A stretch of 10,938 bases of DNA. Origin: Bacillota bacterium. Lineage in GTDB: Bacteria; Bacillota; Desulfotomaculia; Desulfotomaculales; Desulfotomaculaceae. Of the stretch, positions 1 through 5,518 are shown piece after piece. The translations under genes and the position numbers were made by a program. Below the pieces are notes generated by a model that was not told where the DNA came from, made no database searches, and saw nothing but the letters and a program-made list of their open reading frames with translations. How positions within the stretch are numbered: position 1 is the stretch's first letter; every line of letters begins with the position of its first letter. The stretch is taken from assembly GCA_023481335.1 (NCBI GenBank), contig JAMCWI010000086.1:1-10938 (forward strand). Direction: 5' to 3'.

Positions 1-23
1 GTAACCATTTTTTTTAGTATCCC
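1..23. repeat. 23-bp perfect inverted repeat, left copy
   Basis: This is the exact reverse complement of 441-463. In the orientation of the right copy it reads GGGATACT, then eight A, then TGGTTAC. The match stops at position 24 on the inner side; the outer side is cut by the window edge, so the repeat may be longer. It lies at the point where homology of the CapD-like gene ends. It could be the tip of a mobile element, the edge of an inverted duplication, or a fold-back at a contig end. Confidence 0.85.
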
Positions 24-378
24 TGATGTCGCTGGTTTTGATTCGGCCGGTAATTAAATCGTAAAAACCCGGAAGAATTTTTAAGCGCACTTTGCTTTTC
101 TGGCATATTTCGACTAACTGGCTGACAACCCGCCCGGGAGCAGAAGGTATTGAAATGATTATCTCTTTGATGCCGTATCGTTCAACAAGGGCGGAGATGT
201 CCTCCCTCGTTCCTAAAACCGGCAAACCCTGATAAAGTTGCTTTTGTTTTTCAGGATCATCGTCCACAAAACCAATTGGCTCAAACTCGCTATTTTTATT
301 TTTGGCAAGGACTTCCGCCACTATCCCGCCTGCCACCCCGGCCCCAATTATTAAAACCGGCTTAGCTATACCTGACAC
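1..378 (-). CDS. CapD/FlaA1-type nucleoside-diphosphate sugar dehydratase/epimerase, N-terminal part (partial at window edge)
   Basis: Read on the minus strand, 126 codons are open from a GTG at 378 to the window edge. The protein begins VSGIAKPVLIIGAGVAGG, a Rossmann glycine-rich loop, continues with GFVDDDP and GLPVLGTREDI, and reaches LKILPGFYDLITGRIKTSDIRD. This is the order of the CoA-binding-like domain in front of the catalytic domain of CapD/WbpM/FlaA1 enzymes, which make UDP-sugars for capsule or glycan synthesis. An AGAGG lies 7 bases before the GTG, and an in-frame TAG at 394-396 excludes an upstream start, so the four N-terminal membrane helices usual in the family are absent. Family members normally continue with an 'IEDLLGRE'-like stretch after IRD. 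Here the frame reads TKKNGY, exactly where the 23-bp inverted repeat begins, so the gene may be truncated. The catalytic domain is not in the window. Confidence 0.75.
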   Translation of the reverse strand, partial: MSGIAKPVLIIGAGVAGGIVAEVLAKNKNSEFEPIGFVDDDPEKQKQLYQGLPVLGTREDISALVERYGIKEIIISIPSAPGRVVSQLVEICQKSKVRLKILPGFYDLITGRIKTSDIRDTKKNGY

Positions 379-440
379 TGTTCTACCTCTTTTCTACGAA
401 ACCACCTGGCGCCATCAATGCTACACTTATTGCATGATAT

Positions 441-463
441 GGGATACTAAAAAAAATGGTTAC
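441..463. repeat. 23-bp perfect inverted repeat, right copy
   Basis: Partner of 1-23, with identity over all 23 bases including the run of eight A. It lies upstream of the CapD-like gene and supplies the ATG (456-458) of the small ORF that follows. If both copies belong to one longer repeat family, this copy runs rightwards and the left one runs out of the window. If they are terminal repeats of a single short element, that element would be 463 bp and would contain the CapD fragment. Confidence 0.85.
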
Positions 464-611
464 TACGATACCTGATTTGGTACAAGTCCTAAACCTTCAT
501 GAAGCTGCTCTTCAAAACCTATTATGGAAATGCTTCAAGCTATTTTCAGATCAAAATAACGGTAAACGGCACAAAAAAAAGGCATGGCCTTATTACCCTA
601 TTTTGGGATAG
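456..611 (+). CDS. Small unrecognised ORF, 51 aa, starting inside the inverted repeat
   Basis: The ORF begins ATG GTT ACT within the repeat and ends at TAG 609-611. The product starts MVTTIPDLVQVLNLHEAALQ, has a basic stretch NGKRHKKKAW and ends WPYYPILG. I do not recognise the family. The only Shine-Dalgarno-like sequence is a weak GGGA about 11 bases upstream. A run of eight A followed by GG (573-582) lies in the basic segment; such runs are slippery sites in many insertion-sequence genes, and both alternative frames stay open for a further 20-25 codons. It may be the front of a decayed mobile-element gene, a small real protein, or chance. It also fills the otherwise gene-free stretch 379-736, where I see nothing else coding. 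Confidence 0.3.
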   Translation: MVTTIPDLVQVLNLHEAALQNLLWKCFKLFSDQNNGKRHKKKAWPYYPILG

Positions 612-670
612 ACCCGCCCTGTTATATTTTACCTCTTCTAAGATGAATAGAACTTAAAGATCCATTTTCA

Positions 671-676
671 TATAAT
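671..676 (+). promoter_or_regulatory. Possible -10 element upstream of the methyltransferase gene
   Basis: A perfect TATAAT sits 60 bases before the ATG at 737. No good -35 lies 17 bases upstream. A second weak pair, TTGGAA 680-685 and TATTAA 705-710, has a 19-base spacer. The area is very AT-rich, so chance matches are likely. Confidence 0.25.
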
Positions 677-736
677 AGTTTGGAATGTTAAAATAGTGGT
701 TTTGTATTAAAATAATCAGGTATCGGAGGGAAACTA

Positions 737-1546
737 ATGGTTGTTAATAATGATAACATTCCCAAGATTCCTGGAACTTCTCCCATGGTAAGGGATTTTA
801 GTTTGTCTGATGCGCAAAACTTAAAACTTAATGAGGATTTTTCAACCAAGCCTAAACTACAGGATATCGGCAGGTGGTATGTTACGAATTTTGTAAGATC
901 CGTTTCGGAAAGCCTGCCTCCCGGAACATCAATTTTAGACGCCGGGGCGGGAGAATGTGCTTACAAAAAATATTTCTCACACTGTAATTACGTTTCTGTT
1001 GATTTAGCCATTGGAGAAGAAAAATGGAATTATATTAATTTAGATTATATAGCACCTCTAGATAATCTTCCATTTGATGATGCATCCTTTGATGCAATCC
1101 TGTGCACTCAAGTATTGGAGCACCTGGAGTGGCCAAGAAAAGTTGTTAAAGAATTATACCGGGTCTTAAAACCCGGTGGGAAACTATTTCTCACTGCCCC
1201 GATGGCTCACGATGAGCATCAGGCACCTTACGATTTTTTCAGATACACTACATTTGGATTGAAGTCTATCTGTGAACATGCGGGATTTAATAAAATTTTA
1301 ATAATGCCTTTTGGCGGTATGTTTACAAGATGGGCATATGAAATTTCCAGAATATTATTTTTTTTCCCAAGTAGCGGAATCATAAGCGGCAAAATCCGAA
1401 TTAAAGGTATCGTGTTCTTACCGTTGAAATCAGTTTGTTTATTTGCAGTCCGTGTAGTCCAACAGATTCTTCTTACCCTTGATCGATTTGATAAGATAAA
1501 AAACTTCCCGTTTGGTTGGTCTTTGATAGCTCAAAAAAATTCATAA
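737..1546 (+). CDS. Class I SAM-dependent methyltransferase (methyltransferase type 11 family)
   Basis: The 269-residue protein has the SAM-binding motif I ILDAGAGE (66-73), an acidic residue D89 at the end of beta strand 2, the LPFDDASFDAILCTQVLEHL segment (111-130) and LKPGGKLFLTAP (144-155), all standard for small-molecule methyltransferases of the UbiE/type 11 group. The C-terminal third is hydrophobic and aromatic (about 190-245) and may associate with membrane or lipid-linked substrate. The start at 737 is supported by GGAGGG at 725-730. Proteins of this shape are common in O-antigen and capsule clusters, and the CapD-like fragment next door supports a role in surface glycan modification, but the substrate cannot be read from the sequence. 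The gene is visibly more AT-rich than the operons to the right, which suggests acquisition with a polysaccharide locus. Confidence 0.85.
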   Translation: MVVNNDNIPKIPGTSPMVRDFSLSDAQNLKLNEDFSTKPKLQDIGRWYVTNFVRSVSESLPPGTSILDAGAGECAYKKYFSHCNYVSVDLAIGEEKWNYINLDYIAPLDNLPFDDASFDAILCTQVLEHLEWPRKVVKELYRVLKPGGKLFLTAPMAHDEHQAPYDFFRYTTFGLKSICEHAGFNKILIMPFGGMFTRWAYEISRILFFFPSSGIISGKIRIKGIVFLPLKSVCLFAVRVVQQILLTLDRFDKIKNFPFGWSLIAQKNS

Positions 1547-1581
1547 TTAAGTCTCTGTAACAATAACCGGAAAAACAATTG

Positions 1582-1587
1582 TATAAT
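1582..1587 (+). promoter_or_regulatory. Probable -10 element of the selenocysteine glutaredoxin-like gene
   Basis: A perfect TATAAT lies 49 bases before the ATG at 1637. The best -35 resemblance (TGTAAC 1556-1561) is poor and its spacer is long. The methyltransferase stop lies 36 bases upstream and I see no terminator between them, so read-through from that gene is also possible. Confidence 0.35.
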
Positions 1588-1636
1588 TTAGTCGCTGACA
1601 GAACAATAATAAGAAAAAAACACTGGAGGAATAGAC

Positions 1637-1870
1637 ATGCACGGTAATGTGACAGTATACACCACCCCCACCTGACCGCACTGCAACCACGTGAAAGAGT
1701 TTCTTTCACAGAAAGGGATCCATTTCAAGGAGTTAAATGTGGCTGATGACGAGAAAGCCAGAAATGATATGCTTCAGAAAAGCGGGCGCCTGGCCGTACC
1801 GACAATTGCCGTGGGTAACCAGGTCGTTATAGGCTTTAACCGCAGTGAACTGGAAAAACTGCTTTCATAA
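1637..1870 (+). CDS. Glutaredoxin-like selenoprotein with in-frame TGA (Sec) at the redox motif
   Basis: The frame runs ATG 1637 to TAA 1868-1870, giving 77 residues, with one in-frame TGA at 1673-1675 (codon 13). Read as selenocysteine (U), the start is MHGNVTVYTTPTUPHCNHV. The protein then shows the glutaredoxin/YruB/NrdH pattern: helix VKEFLSQKGI, strand FKELNV, the cis-proline segment RLAVPTIAVGNQVVIGF, and a C-terminal helix SELEKLL. Cysteine homologues carry TCPHC at this place, so TGA replaces the nucleophilic first Cys while C16 is kept. GGAGG at 1625-1629 is ideally spaced, and the frame is intact on both sides, which argues against a decayed gene. Family role: thiol-disulfide exchange, here with a faster Se nucleophile. 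A perfect hairpin follows the TGA. The Sec insertion genes (selA, selB, selC, selD) are not in the window. The gene converges on trxA. Confidence 0.88.
1673..1709 (+). promoter_or_regulatory. Candidate bacterial SECIS element (UGA plus downstream hairpin)
   Basis: The UGA at 1673-1675 is followed after 15 bases by a perfect 8-bp stem, GTGAAAGA (1691-1698) and TCTTTCAC (1702-1709), with the 3-base loop GTT. The loop starts with G, 23 bases after the UGA. Known bacterial SECIS elements need a small apical loop with a G in its first positions a few tens of bases or less downstream of the UGA; this hairpin fits. The stem is inside coding sequence, as is normal for bacteria. Confidence 0.75.
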
Positions 1871-1881
1871 ACGCGGGAAAT

Positions 1882-1919
1882 GTAAAAGCCCCCGGTCACA
1901 GACCGGAGGGTATTTTTAC
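1882..1919 (+). terminator. Intrinsic terminator after the glutaredoxin-like gene
   Basis: The core stem is CCGGTC (1892-1897) with GACCGG (1901-1906) around an ACA loop. It extends through CCC/GGG past one bulged A, and then through GTAAAA (1882-1887) with TTTTAC (1914-1919). A T-rich tail (TATTTTT, 1911-1917) follows the GC stem. It begins 11 bases after the TAA stop. Confidence 0.8.
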
Positions 1920-1935
1920 GCCGTATTTTAATTTT

Positions 1936-1974
1936 GATTTAAAACCCTCCGGCCAGGCTGGAGGGTTTTAAATC
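1936..1974 (-). terminator. Bidirectional terminator between the convergent units (ends the trxA operon)
   Basis: A very long hairpin: 15 uninterrupted pairs (1936-1950 with 1960-1974), then one G-U and two GC pairs, closing on the loop CAG. The GC core CCCTCC/GGAGGG is flanked by AAAA on one side and TTTT on the other, so it can end transcription from either direction. On the minus strand it lies 33 bases past the trxA stop; on the plus strand it backs up the first terminator. Confidence 0.8.
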
Positions 1975-2007
1975 AGAGCTTTAGAATTTGGTCGATTTAC
2001 AAAAGTC

Positions 2008-2340
2008 TTATGGATTCAATCCCTGCACCAGGCTGTCAAATTTCTTGACCAGGCTGGCCTTTGGAGTGTAACCCACCAATTTGTCCTCAACCTTGCCGGC
2101 CTTAAAAATAATGAGGGTAGGTATGCTCATTACGCTGTAGCTTCCTGCCAGAGTGCGGTTTTCATCAACGTTAACCTTACCGACTTTTACCCTGCCTTCA
2201 AACTCTTTGGCCAGGTCGTCAATTATCGGGGCCATGCTCCGGCAGGGTCCGCACCATGGCGCCCAGAAGTCAACCATGACCGGAATAGTTGAGTTTAATA
2301 CTTCACTTTCAAAATTGCTTTCGTCTAATATCAAGGACAT
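2008..2340 (-). CDS. trxA: Thioredoxin
   Basis: A 110-residue protein, the normal length for cytosolic thioredoxin 1. It has the active site WCGPC (W29-C33) after VDFWAP, the buried-Asp region at the front (VMVDF), the cis-proline loop MSIPTLIIFK (P74), and the closing G-Y-T-P segment. It reduces protein disulfides using electrons from thioredoxin reductase, which is not in the window. AAAGGAG lies 8 bases before the ATG. It is the last gene of the XRE-ferredoxin-FmdB-trxA unit, 71 bases after the FmdB-type gene, and ends near a strong bidirectional terminator. Its convergent neighbour is the Sec-containing glutaredoxin-like gene, so two thiol-redox genes meet here. Confidence 0.97.
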   Translation of the reverse strand: MSLILDESNFESEVLNSTIPVMVDFWAPWCGPCRSMAPIIDDLAKEFEGRVKVGKVNVDENRTLAGSYSVMSIPTLIIFKAGKVEDKLVGYTPKASLVKKFDSLVQGLNP

Positions 2341-2381
2341 ACTTTCAACTCCTTTACATATAGATTACAGTAATTCGCACC

Positions 2382-2395
2382 GTGCCAACCGGCAC
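2382..2395 (-). other. Small hairpin in the leader between the FmdB-type gene and trxA
   Basis: On the transcribed minus strand GUGCC-GGUU-GGCAC forms a 5-bp stem with a four-base loop, 41 bases before the trxA start. The U run is on its 5' side, so it is not an intrinsic terminator. It could be an RNA-stability or processing element, or chance. Confidence 0.3.
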
Positions 2396-2411
2396 AAAAA
2401 ATAATCTACCT

Positions 2412-2612
2412 TCAGCCACCGCCAAAACGTTTGGTACTACCACTGATATCACATGATGAACCGCCGCCCTTGCCGATGCCAAAGCCGGTAAAAAGCTGGG
2501 TGATTTCCTTACCCCGGCACTGAGGGCATTCCACCTTTCCCTTTTCATCCATTGGAACCAAAACGGTAAACTTATTACCGCAGCGTGAACATTTAAAATC
2601 ATAGACAGGCAA
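2412..2612 (-). CDS. FmdB/YdfD-like zinc-ribbon protein
   Basis: A small protein starting PVYDFKCSRCGNKFTVLVPM, with CSRC and CPQC forming the four-cysteine zinc knuckle of the FmdB family. A Gly/Ser-rich tail with one extra Cys and a terminal GGG is also typical. I chose the TTG at 2612 (66 aa): GGGAG lies 7 bases before it, the product then begins M-PVYDF as in homologues, and the in-frame GTG at 2621 touches the same GGGAG and cannot use it. The gene starts 5 bases after the ferredoxin stop, so the two are probably translationally coupled. FmdB proteins are named after a putative regulator of formamidase genes, but their general role is unsettled; zinc binding is the only safe statement. 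Confidence 0.85.
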   Translation of the reverse strand: MPVYDFKCSRCGNKFTVLVPMDEKGKVECPQCRGKEITQLFTGFGIGKGGGSSCDISGSTKRFGGG

Positions 2613-2617
2613 AGAAA

Positions 2618-2833
2618 TCACTCCCGTTCAAGCATTTTAGTTTGTTTGGAAAGAGGGGCTGTCCCCCCGGTAATCGCGCCGTTAGGGCAGGCAAAAACAC
2701 ATTCCTCGCATTCATCACACCTGGATTCGTCAACTATCGCCTGTTTAACCTGGACTGATAGAGCTCCTTTTGGACATACCTCGTTACACATGCCGCATCC
2801 TTTACATATATCTTTTACTATAAAAACCGCCAA
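2618..2833 (-). CDS. 2x[4Fe-4S] ferredoxin-type protein
   Basis: 71 residues with two clusters of the bacterial ferredoxin type: CKGCGMCNEVCP (C10, C13, C16, C20) and CDECEECVFACP (C39, C42, C45, C49). It resembles the small ferredoxin-like electron carriers or subunits of anaerobes and should be a cytosolic low-potential electron carrier. The C-terminus after NGAITGG is a polar, charged tail. The start is a TTG (2831-2833 on the plus strand) with GAAGGGT 7 bases upstream. The gene lies 24 bases after the three-domain regulator and its TGA is 5 bases from the next start. The electron-transfer partner cannot be named from this window; thioredoxin in the same unit makes a redox role plausible. 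Confidence 0.92.
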   Translation of the reverse strand: MAVFIVKDICKGCGMCNEVCPKGALSVQVKQAIVDESRCDECEECVFACPNGAITGGTAPLSKQTKMLERE

Positions 2834-2857
2834 AATTTACACCCTTCAATATTTTTT

Positions 2858-3625
2858 TTAGCTTAGCTCTGATTTTTTAAACAGTTGAATAAAATTAAGG
2901 ATGAACTGAAGCTCCTTTTCATTAAGGTTGCAAATGAGGCCCAATACAGACTGTATGTTCGGATGCATCAGGAGTTCCCGCAATTCCGGGTTCATCAAAC
3001 TCAAGATCTGGTCGACGGCGCCCGGCTCCATGATAAAGTAACACGGGGTCACCCCCATTACCTCGGCCAACTTTTCCAGCGTTTTTAGTGAAGGCTGCAC
3101 TTTTCCCTGCTCAATCTGGCCGATCAAACCCGCTGTAACTCCCGCCATTGAGGCGAGTTGGGCCTGAGTCAGGCCGTACTCCTCCCGCAGCGCCTTTAAT
3201 TTGTGGCCTAGTGTACCCTCATGCTTCATCAGGGTAGCGGGCAGCACTGACAGCCCTTCGGCCACGCGCCGCAGGGTGCTTAAAGCGGGATATACCGTAC
3301 CCCGCTCGATCTCGCTGAGGTAGGAAAGGGAAATACCGGCTTTTTGCGCCAACTCCTGCAAGGACATGTCCTTTTCAGTCCTGATCAGGCGAATTTTATC
3401 GCCGAGGGAAAGTCCGGAATCAGTCAAATCCCCTTCAATAAGTTGGGTCTTCGCCACATTTAAGGCGCCGGCCAGCTTATCGATAGTTTTCAGGGAGGGC
3501 CGCTTGGAACCGCGTTCGATCTCGCTCAAGTATGACAGTGATAAATTCGCACGCCTGGCCAGATCTTGCAGGGTGTACCCCCGCTCTTCACGCAGCGACC
3601 GGATATGTTCACCCCTCACAATCAT
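2858..3625 (-). CDS. Transcriptional regulator with three tandem XRE-type helix-turn-helix domains
   Basis: 255 residues carrying three Cro/C1-type HTH domains at about 8-62, 78-132 and 143-197. Repeats 1 and 2 share the recognition-helix stretch SLSYLSEIERG and look like an internal duplication; repeat 3 (VTAGLIGQIEQG) has diverged. The C-terminal 55 residues (about 200-255), with LRELLMHPNIQSVLGLI and KELQFILNFIQLFKK, look helical and may serve dimerisation. No ligand domain such as cupin is present. The start is ATG 3625; GGGAG lies about 12 bases before it, a longish spacing. The gene has its own promoter and heads the unit with ferredoxin, FmdB-type protein and thioredoxin, which it may control together with itself. 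Most XRE regulators carry a single HTH domain. Confidence 0.9.
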   Translation of the reverse strand: MIVRGEHIRSLREERGYTLQDLARRANLSLSYLSEIERGSKRPSLKTIDKLAGALNVAKTQLIEGDLTDSGLSLGDKIRLIRTEKDMSLQELAQKAGISLSYLSEIERGTVYPALSTLRRVAEGLSVLPATLMKHEGTLGHKLKALREEYGLTQAQLASMAGVTAGLIGQIEQGKVQPSLKTLEKLAEVMGVTPCYFIMEPGAVDQILSLMNPELRELLMHPNIQSVLGLICNLNEKELQFILNFIQLFKKSELS

Positions 3626-3654
3626 ATTTTAGAAACACTCCCAGCCCATTTCTT

Positions 3655-3667
3655 ATAATACTATTAT
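3655..3667. promoter_or_regulatory. 13-bp palindrome, candidate XRE operator
   Basis: ATAATA-C-TATTAT is a perfect palindrome around position 3661. It overlaps the inner end of the -10 element (3666-3671) and the expected transcription start of the XRE gene, where an autorepressor would bind. The region is AT-rich, so a chance palindrome is possible. Confidence 0.4.
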
Positions 3668-3694
3668 TCTAATCCAGTTTTACTATATCGTCAA
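3666..3694 (-). promoter_or_regulatory. Sigma-A-type promoter of the XRE-ferredoxin-FmdB-trxA operon
   Basis: On the minus strand, TTGACG (3694-3689) and TAGAAT (3671-3666) are separated by exactly 17 bases; both hexamers are one base from consensus. The promoter lies between the stop of the PBP gene and the regulator start, giving a leader of roughly 35 bases. Confidence 0.75.
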
Positions 3695-3705
3695 ATCAAA
3701 TCGTT

Positions 3706-5400
3706 CTAATTGCTGAGGATCTTTTCGATTATCTCTTTAAAAACCGGGGCAGCGCTTTCCCCCCCGCTTACGCCGCCTTCAACAAGCACTGCAACTACGT
3801 AGCGCGGGTTCGCGAGCGGGGCGTAGCCGGCAAACCAGGCATTAACCCCTCCATCTTCCCCGGAAAGCTGCGCCGTGCCGGTTTTCCCTGCGCTCCCCTG
3901 TTCCGGCACGTAAGCTTCCCGCCCAACGCCCCTCTCAGTCACCATTTCCATCAATTCTTGCAGATCTTGAACTGTTTTCTGCGACAAAGACTGCTGCCCC
4001 GGTGAGGGTTTAAAAAGTCTGGTTATATCTCCACCTTCCGTGCGAAGTTCTTTAACGAGGCGCGGAGTGTGGTAAAAACCACCGGAAACAATTGTGTTGA
4101 TCATTTCTGCCACCTGGACCGGTGTCGCCAGAACCGGTCCCTGCCCCACGCTGCTGTTGACAAGGTTATAAGGCGCGCCAATTAATTCCAGGTTTTGCCT
4201 CGAGTCAAATTGAACTGGATAACCTGTTATTGACTGGTTTTCCATCCCCAGGCGGCGGGCGTATCCGATCAGTTTTGCGGGTCCAAGCTCCAGGGCCAGG
4301 CGGGCAAAAACCGGATTACAGGACTGGGCAAAGGCTTCCGCAAAAGTCAGCGATCCATGCCCCGGCCGGTACCAGCAGTGGATTAAACTTTCTTTTTCTC
4401 CTGTGCAGGTGAACATGGTCCCGGGAGTCACCAGCCCCTCTTCCAGGGCAGCCGCCGCTACGACCACTTTAAAAACCGATCCGGGTTGATAGAGTGCTGT
4501 GCAGTGATCGGAAAACCTGTCCTGTCCACCCATTTTCAAATATTCTTCCATATGCGCGGGTTGGTACGCCGGGCGTCCGGCCATGGCAAGGATATCACCG
4601 CTGCCTGCTTCCATAACCACCACAGCGCCCTTTATAACCATGCGGTCCATTATATCCTCAACAATTTGCTGGATAAGGGAGTCTATGCACAGGACCAGGT
4701 CCCGGCGCCCTTTGTCGTTTAAATTCTCTTCTATTACCGGGCCGCCGCCGGTCAATTTACCGGCAGCGTCGTGAAAGACCCTGACAGCGCTTTTAGGGTA
4801 GAGACCTTTTAAATCCTGTTCATATATAGCTTCAAGCCCGTTCTTGCCCACCTGGTCATTATATCGATAAGGTTTTGCCCCCCCTTCAGTTAGGGTCTTA
4901 TACTCTGAAGGGGATGTGATTTTACCCAAATGGCCGAGCACCTGGGAAGCCAGGGGTCTTCCCCCGTAGCGTGTACTTACCGGAAGGGCCAGTACACCTT
5001 TTGACTGAATCAGCTCTATTTCGCGGCATTCCTCGTCTCCCAGGTTAAACGGAAGCGCGCAGGCACCCCTTTTAAAATAACTCTCCACCTGTGCGGGCTC
5101 AACTTTTAAAATTCCTGCCAGGGTGCAGGCAACAGCCGTTTTATTATCAATCAGCATGGGAAAAACAATCACTTTCTTTTCCCGGGTCCCGGCAGTCAGT
5201 GGTATAAGGTTGCGGTCTAGAATACGTCCTCTCGGTACATCTTCAAGCGCCACGCTATAACATCCCTGCTCGGCGGCCAGCCAGGAATAACTGGCATGGT
5301 CCCGCACCTGGATTGTCCAGAAGTGGTAAATTAATAAAACAAAAGCCAGGATAAAAAGATAAAAAAGCGCCACCTGCCTCTTCTGTCTTAAAAATTCCAC
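3706..5400 (-). CDS. Class B penicillin-binding protein (peptidoglycan transpeptidase)
   Basis: 564 residues from the chosen start. The layout is a single membrane anchor (about 10-28, VALFYLFILAFVLLIYHFW), the PBP dimerisation region with DVPRGRILDRN and the later GKNGLEAIYEQDLKG, and a transpeptidase domain with all three catalytic motifs: S308-V-F-K, S360-C-N and K506-T-G-T. It cross-links peptidoglycan on the outer face of the membrane. It belongs to the FtsI/PBP2/SpoVD group; no PASTA domain is present, so it is not a classic SpoVD/PBP2x, and division, elongation or sporulation use cannot be told apart here. Start: the GTG at 5400 has GGGCGG upstream at usable spacing, while the first in-frame GTG (5421, giving 571 aa) has no Shine-Dalgarno sequence. 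The U32 remnant ends 118 bases upstream. Confidence 0.93.
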   Translation of the reverse strand: MEFLRQKRQVALFYLFILAFVLLIYHFWTIQVRDHASYSWLAAEQGCYSVALEDVPRGRILDRNLIPLTAGTREKKVIVFPMLIDNKTAVACTLAGILKVEPAQVESYFKRGACALPFNLGDEECREIELIQSKGVLALPVSTRYGGRPLASQVLGHLGKITSPSEYKTLTEGGAKPYRYNDQVGKNGLEAIYEQDLKGLYPKSAVRVFHDAAGKLTGGGPVIEENLNDKGRRDLVLCIDSLIQQIVEDIMDRMVIKGAVVVMEAGSGDILAMAGRPAYQPAHMEEYLKMGGQDRFSDHCTALYQPGSVFKVVVAAAALEEGLVTPGTMFTCTGEKESLIHCWYRPGHGSLTFAEAFAQSCNPVFARLALELGPAKLIGYARRLGMENQSITGYPVQFDSRQNLELIGAPYNLVNSSVGQGPVLATPVQVAEMINTIVSGGFYHTPRLVKELRTEGGDITRLFKPSPGQQSLSQKTVQDLQELMEMVTERGVGREAYVPEQGSAGKTGTAQLSGEDGGVNAWFAGYAPLANPRYVVAVLVEGGVSGGESAAPVFKEIIEKILSN

Positions 5401-5518
5401 AGTGTTTTCCGCCCTTTCCACTTTAAGGTAATATTTAAAGGATGGCCGGAAAACAGGCTAAATATTCATTTGCGTAAAAACTGGGCCGGTTTTGCGTCAG
5501 AGACTCTGCCGGAAACTT

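Noticed and set aside
1..463. Defined insertion sequence with terminal repeats
   Set aside because: No transposase is recognisable, no target duplication can be checked because the left flank is outside the window, and the inside is a recognisable host-type gene with its own start signals. It is kept as a repeat only.
1673..1675. TGA as an ordinary nonsense mutation in a dead glutaredoxin gene
   Set aside because: It falls exactly on the nucleophile codon, the remaining frame is undamaged, and a SECIS-like hairpin follows; a random stop would not be expected to meet all three conditions.
1473..1709. 78-codon minus-strand ORF across the glutaredoxin-like start
   Set aside because: It is antisense to the Sec-containing gene, has no recognisable motif, and depends on the TGA-bearing region being non-coding, which the intact glutaredoxin fold contradicts.
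2382..2395. GTGCC/GGCAC hairpin as a terminator before trxA
   Set aside because: The U run is on the 5' side of the stem on the transcribed strand, so the hairpin cannot act as an intrinsic terminator.
2354..2602. 82-codon minus-strand ORF over the FmdB-type gene
   Set aside because: It is another frame of the same stretch; the overlapping frame has the zinc-ribbon motifs and the ribosome-binding site.
5462..5515. AAAAC/GTTTT hairpin between the U32 and PBP genes as a terminator
   Set aside because: Only five AT-rich pairs without GC support; too weak to call.
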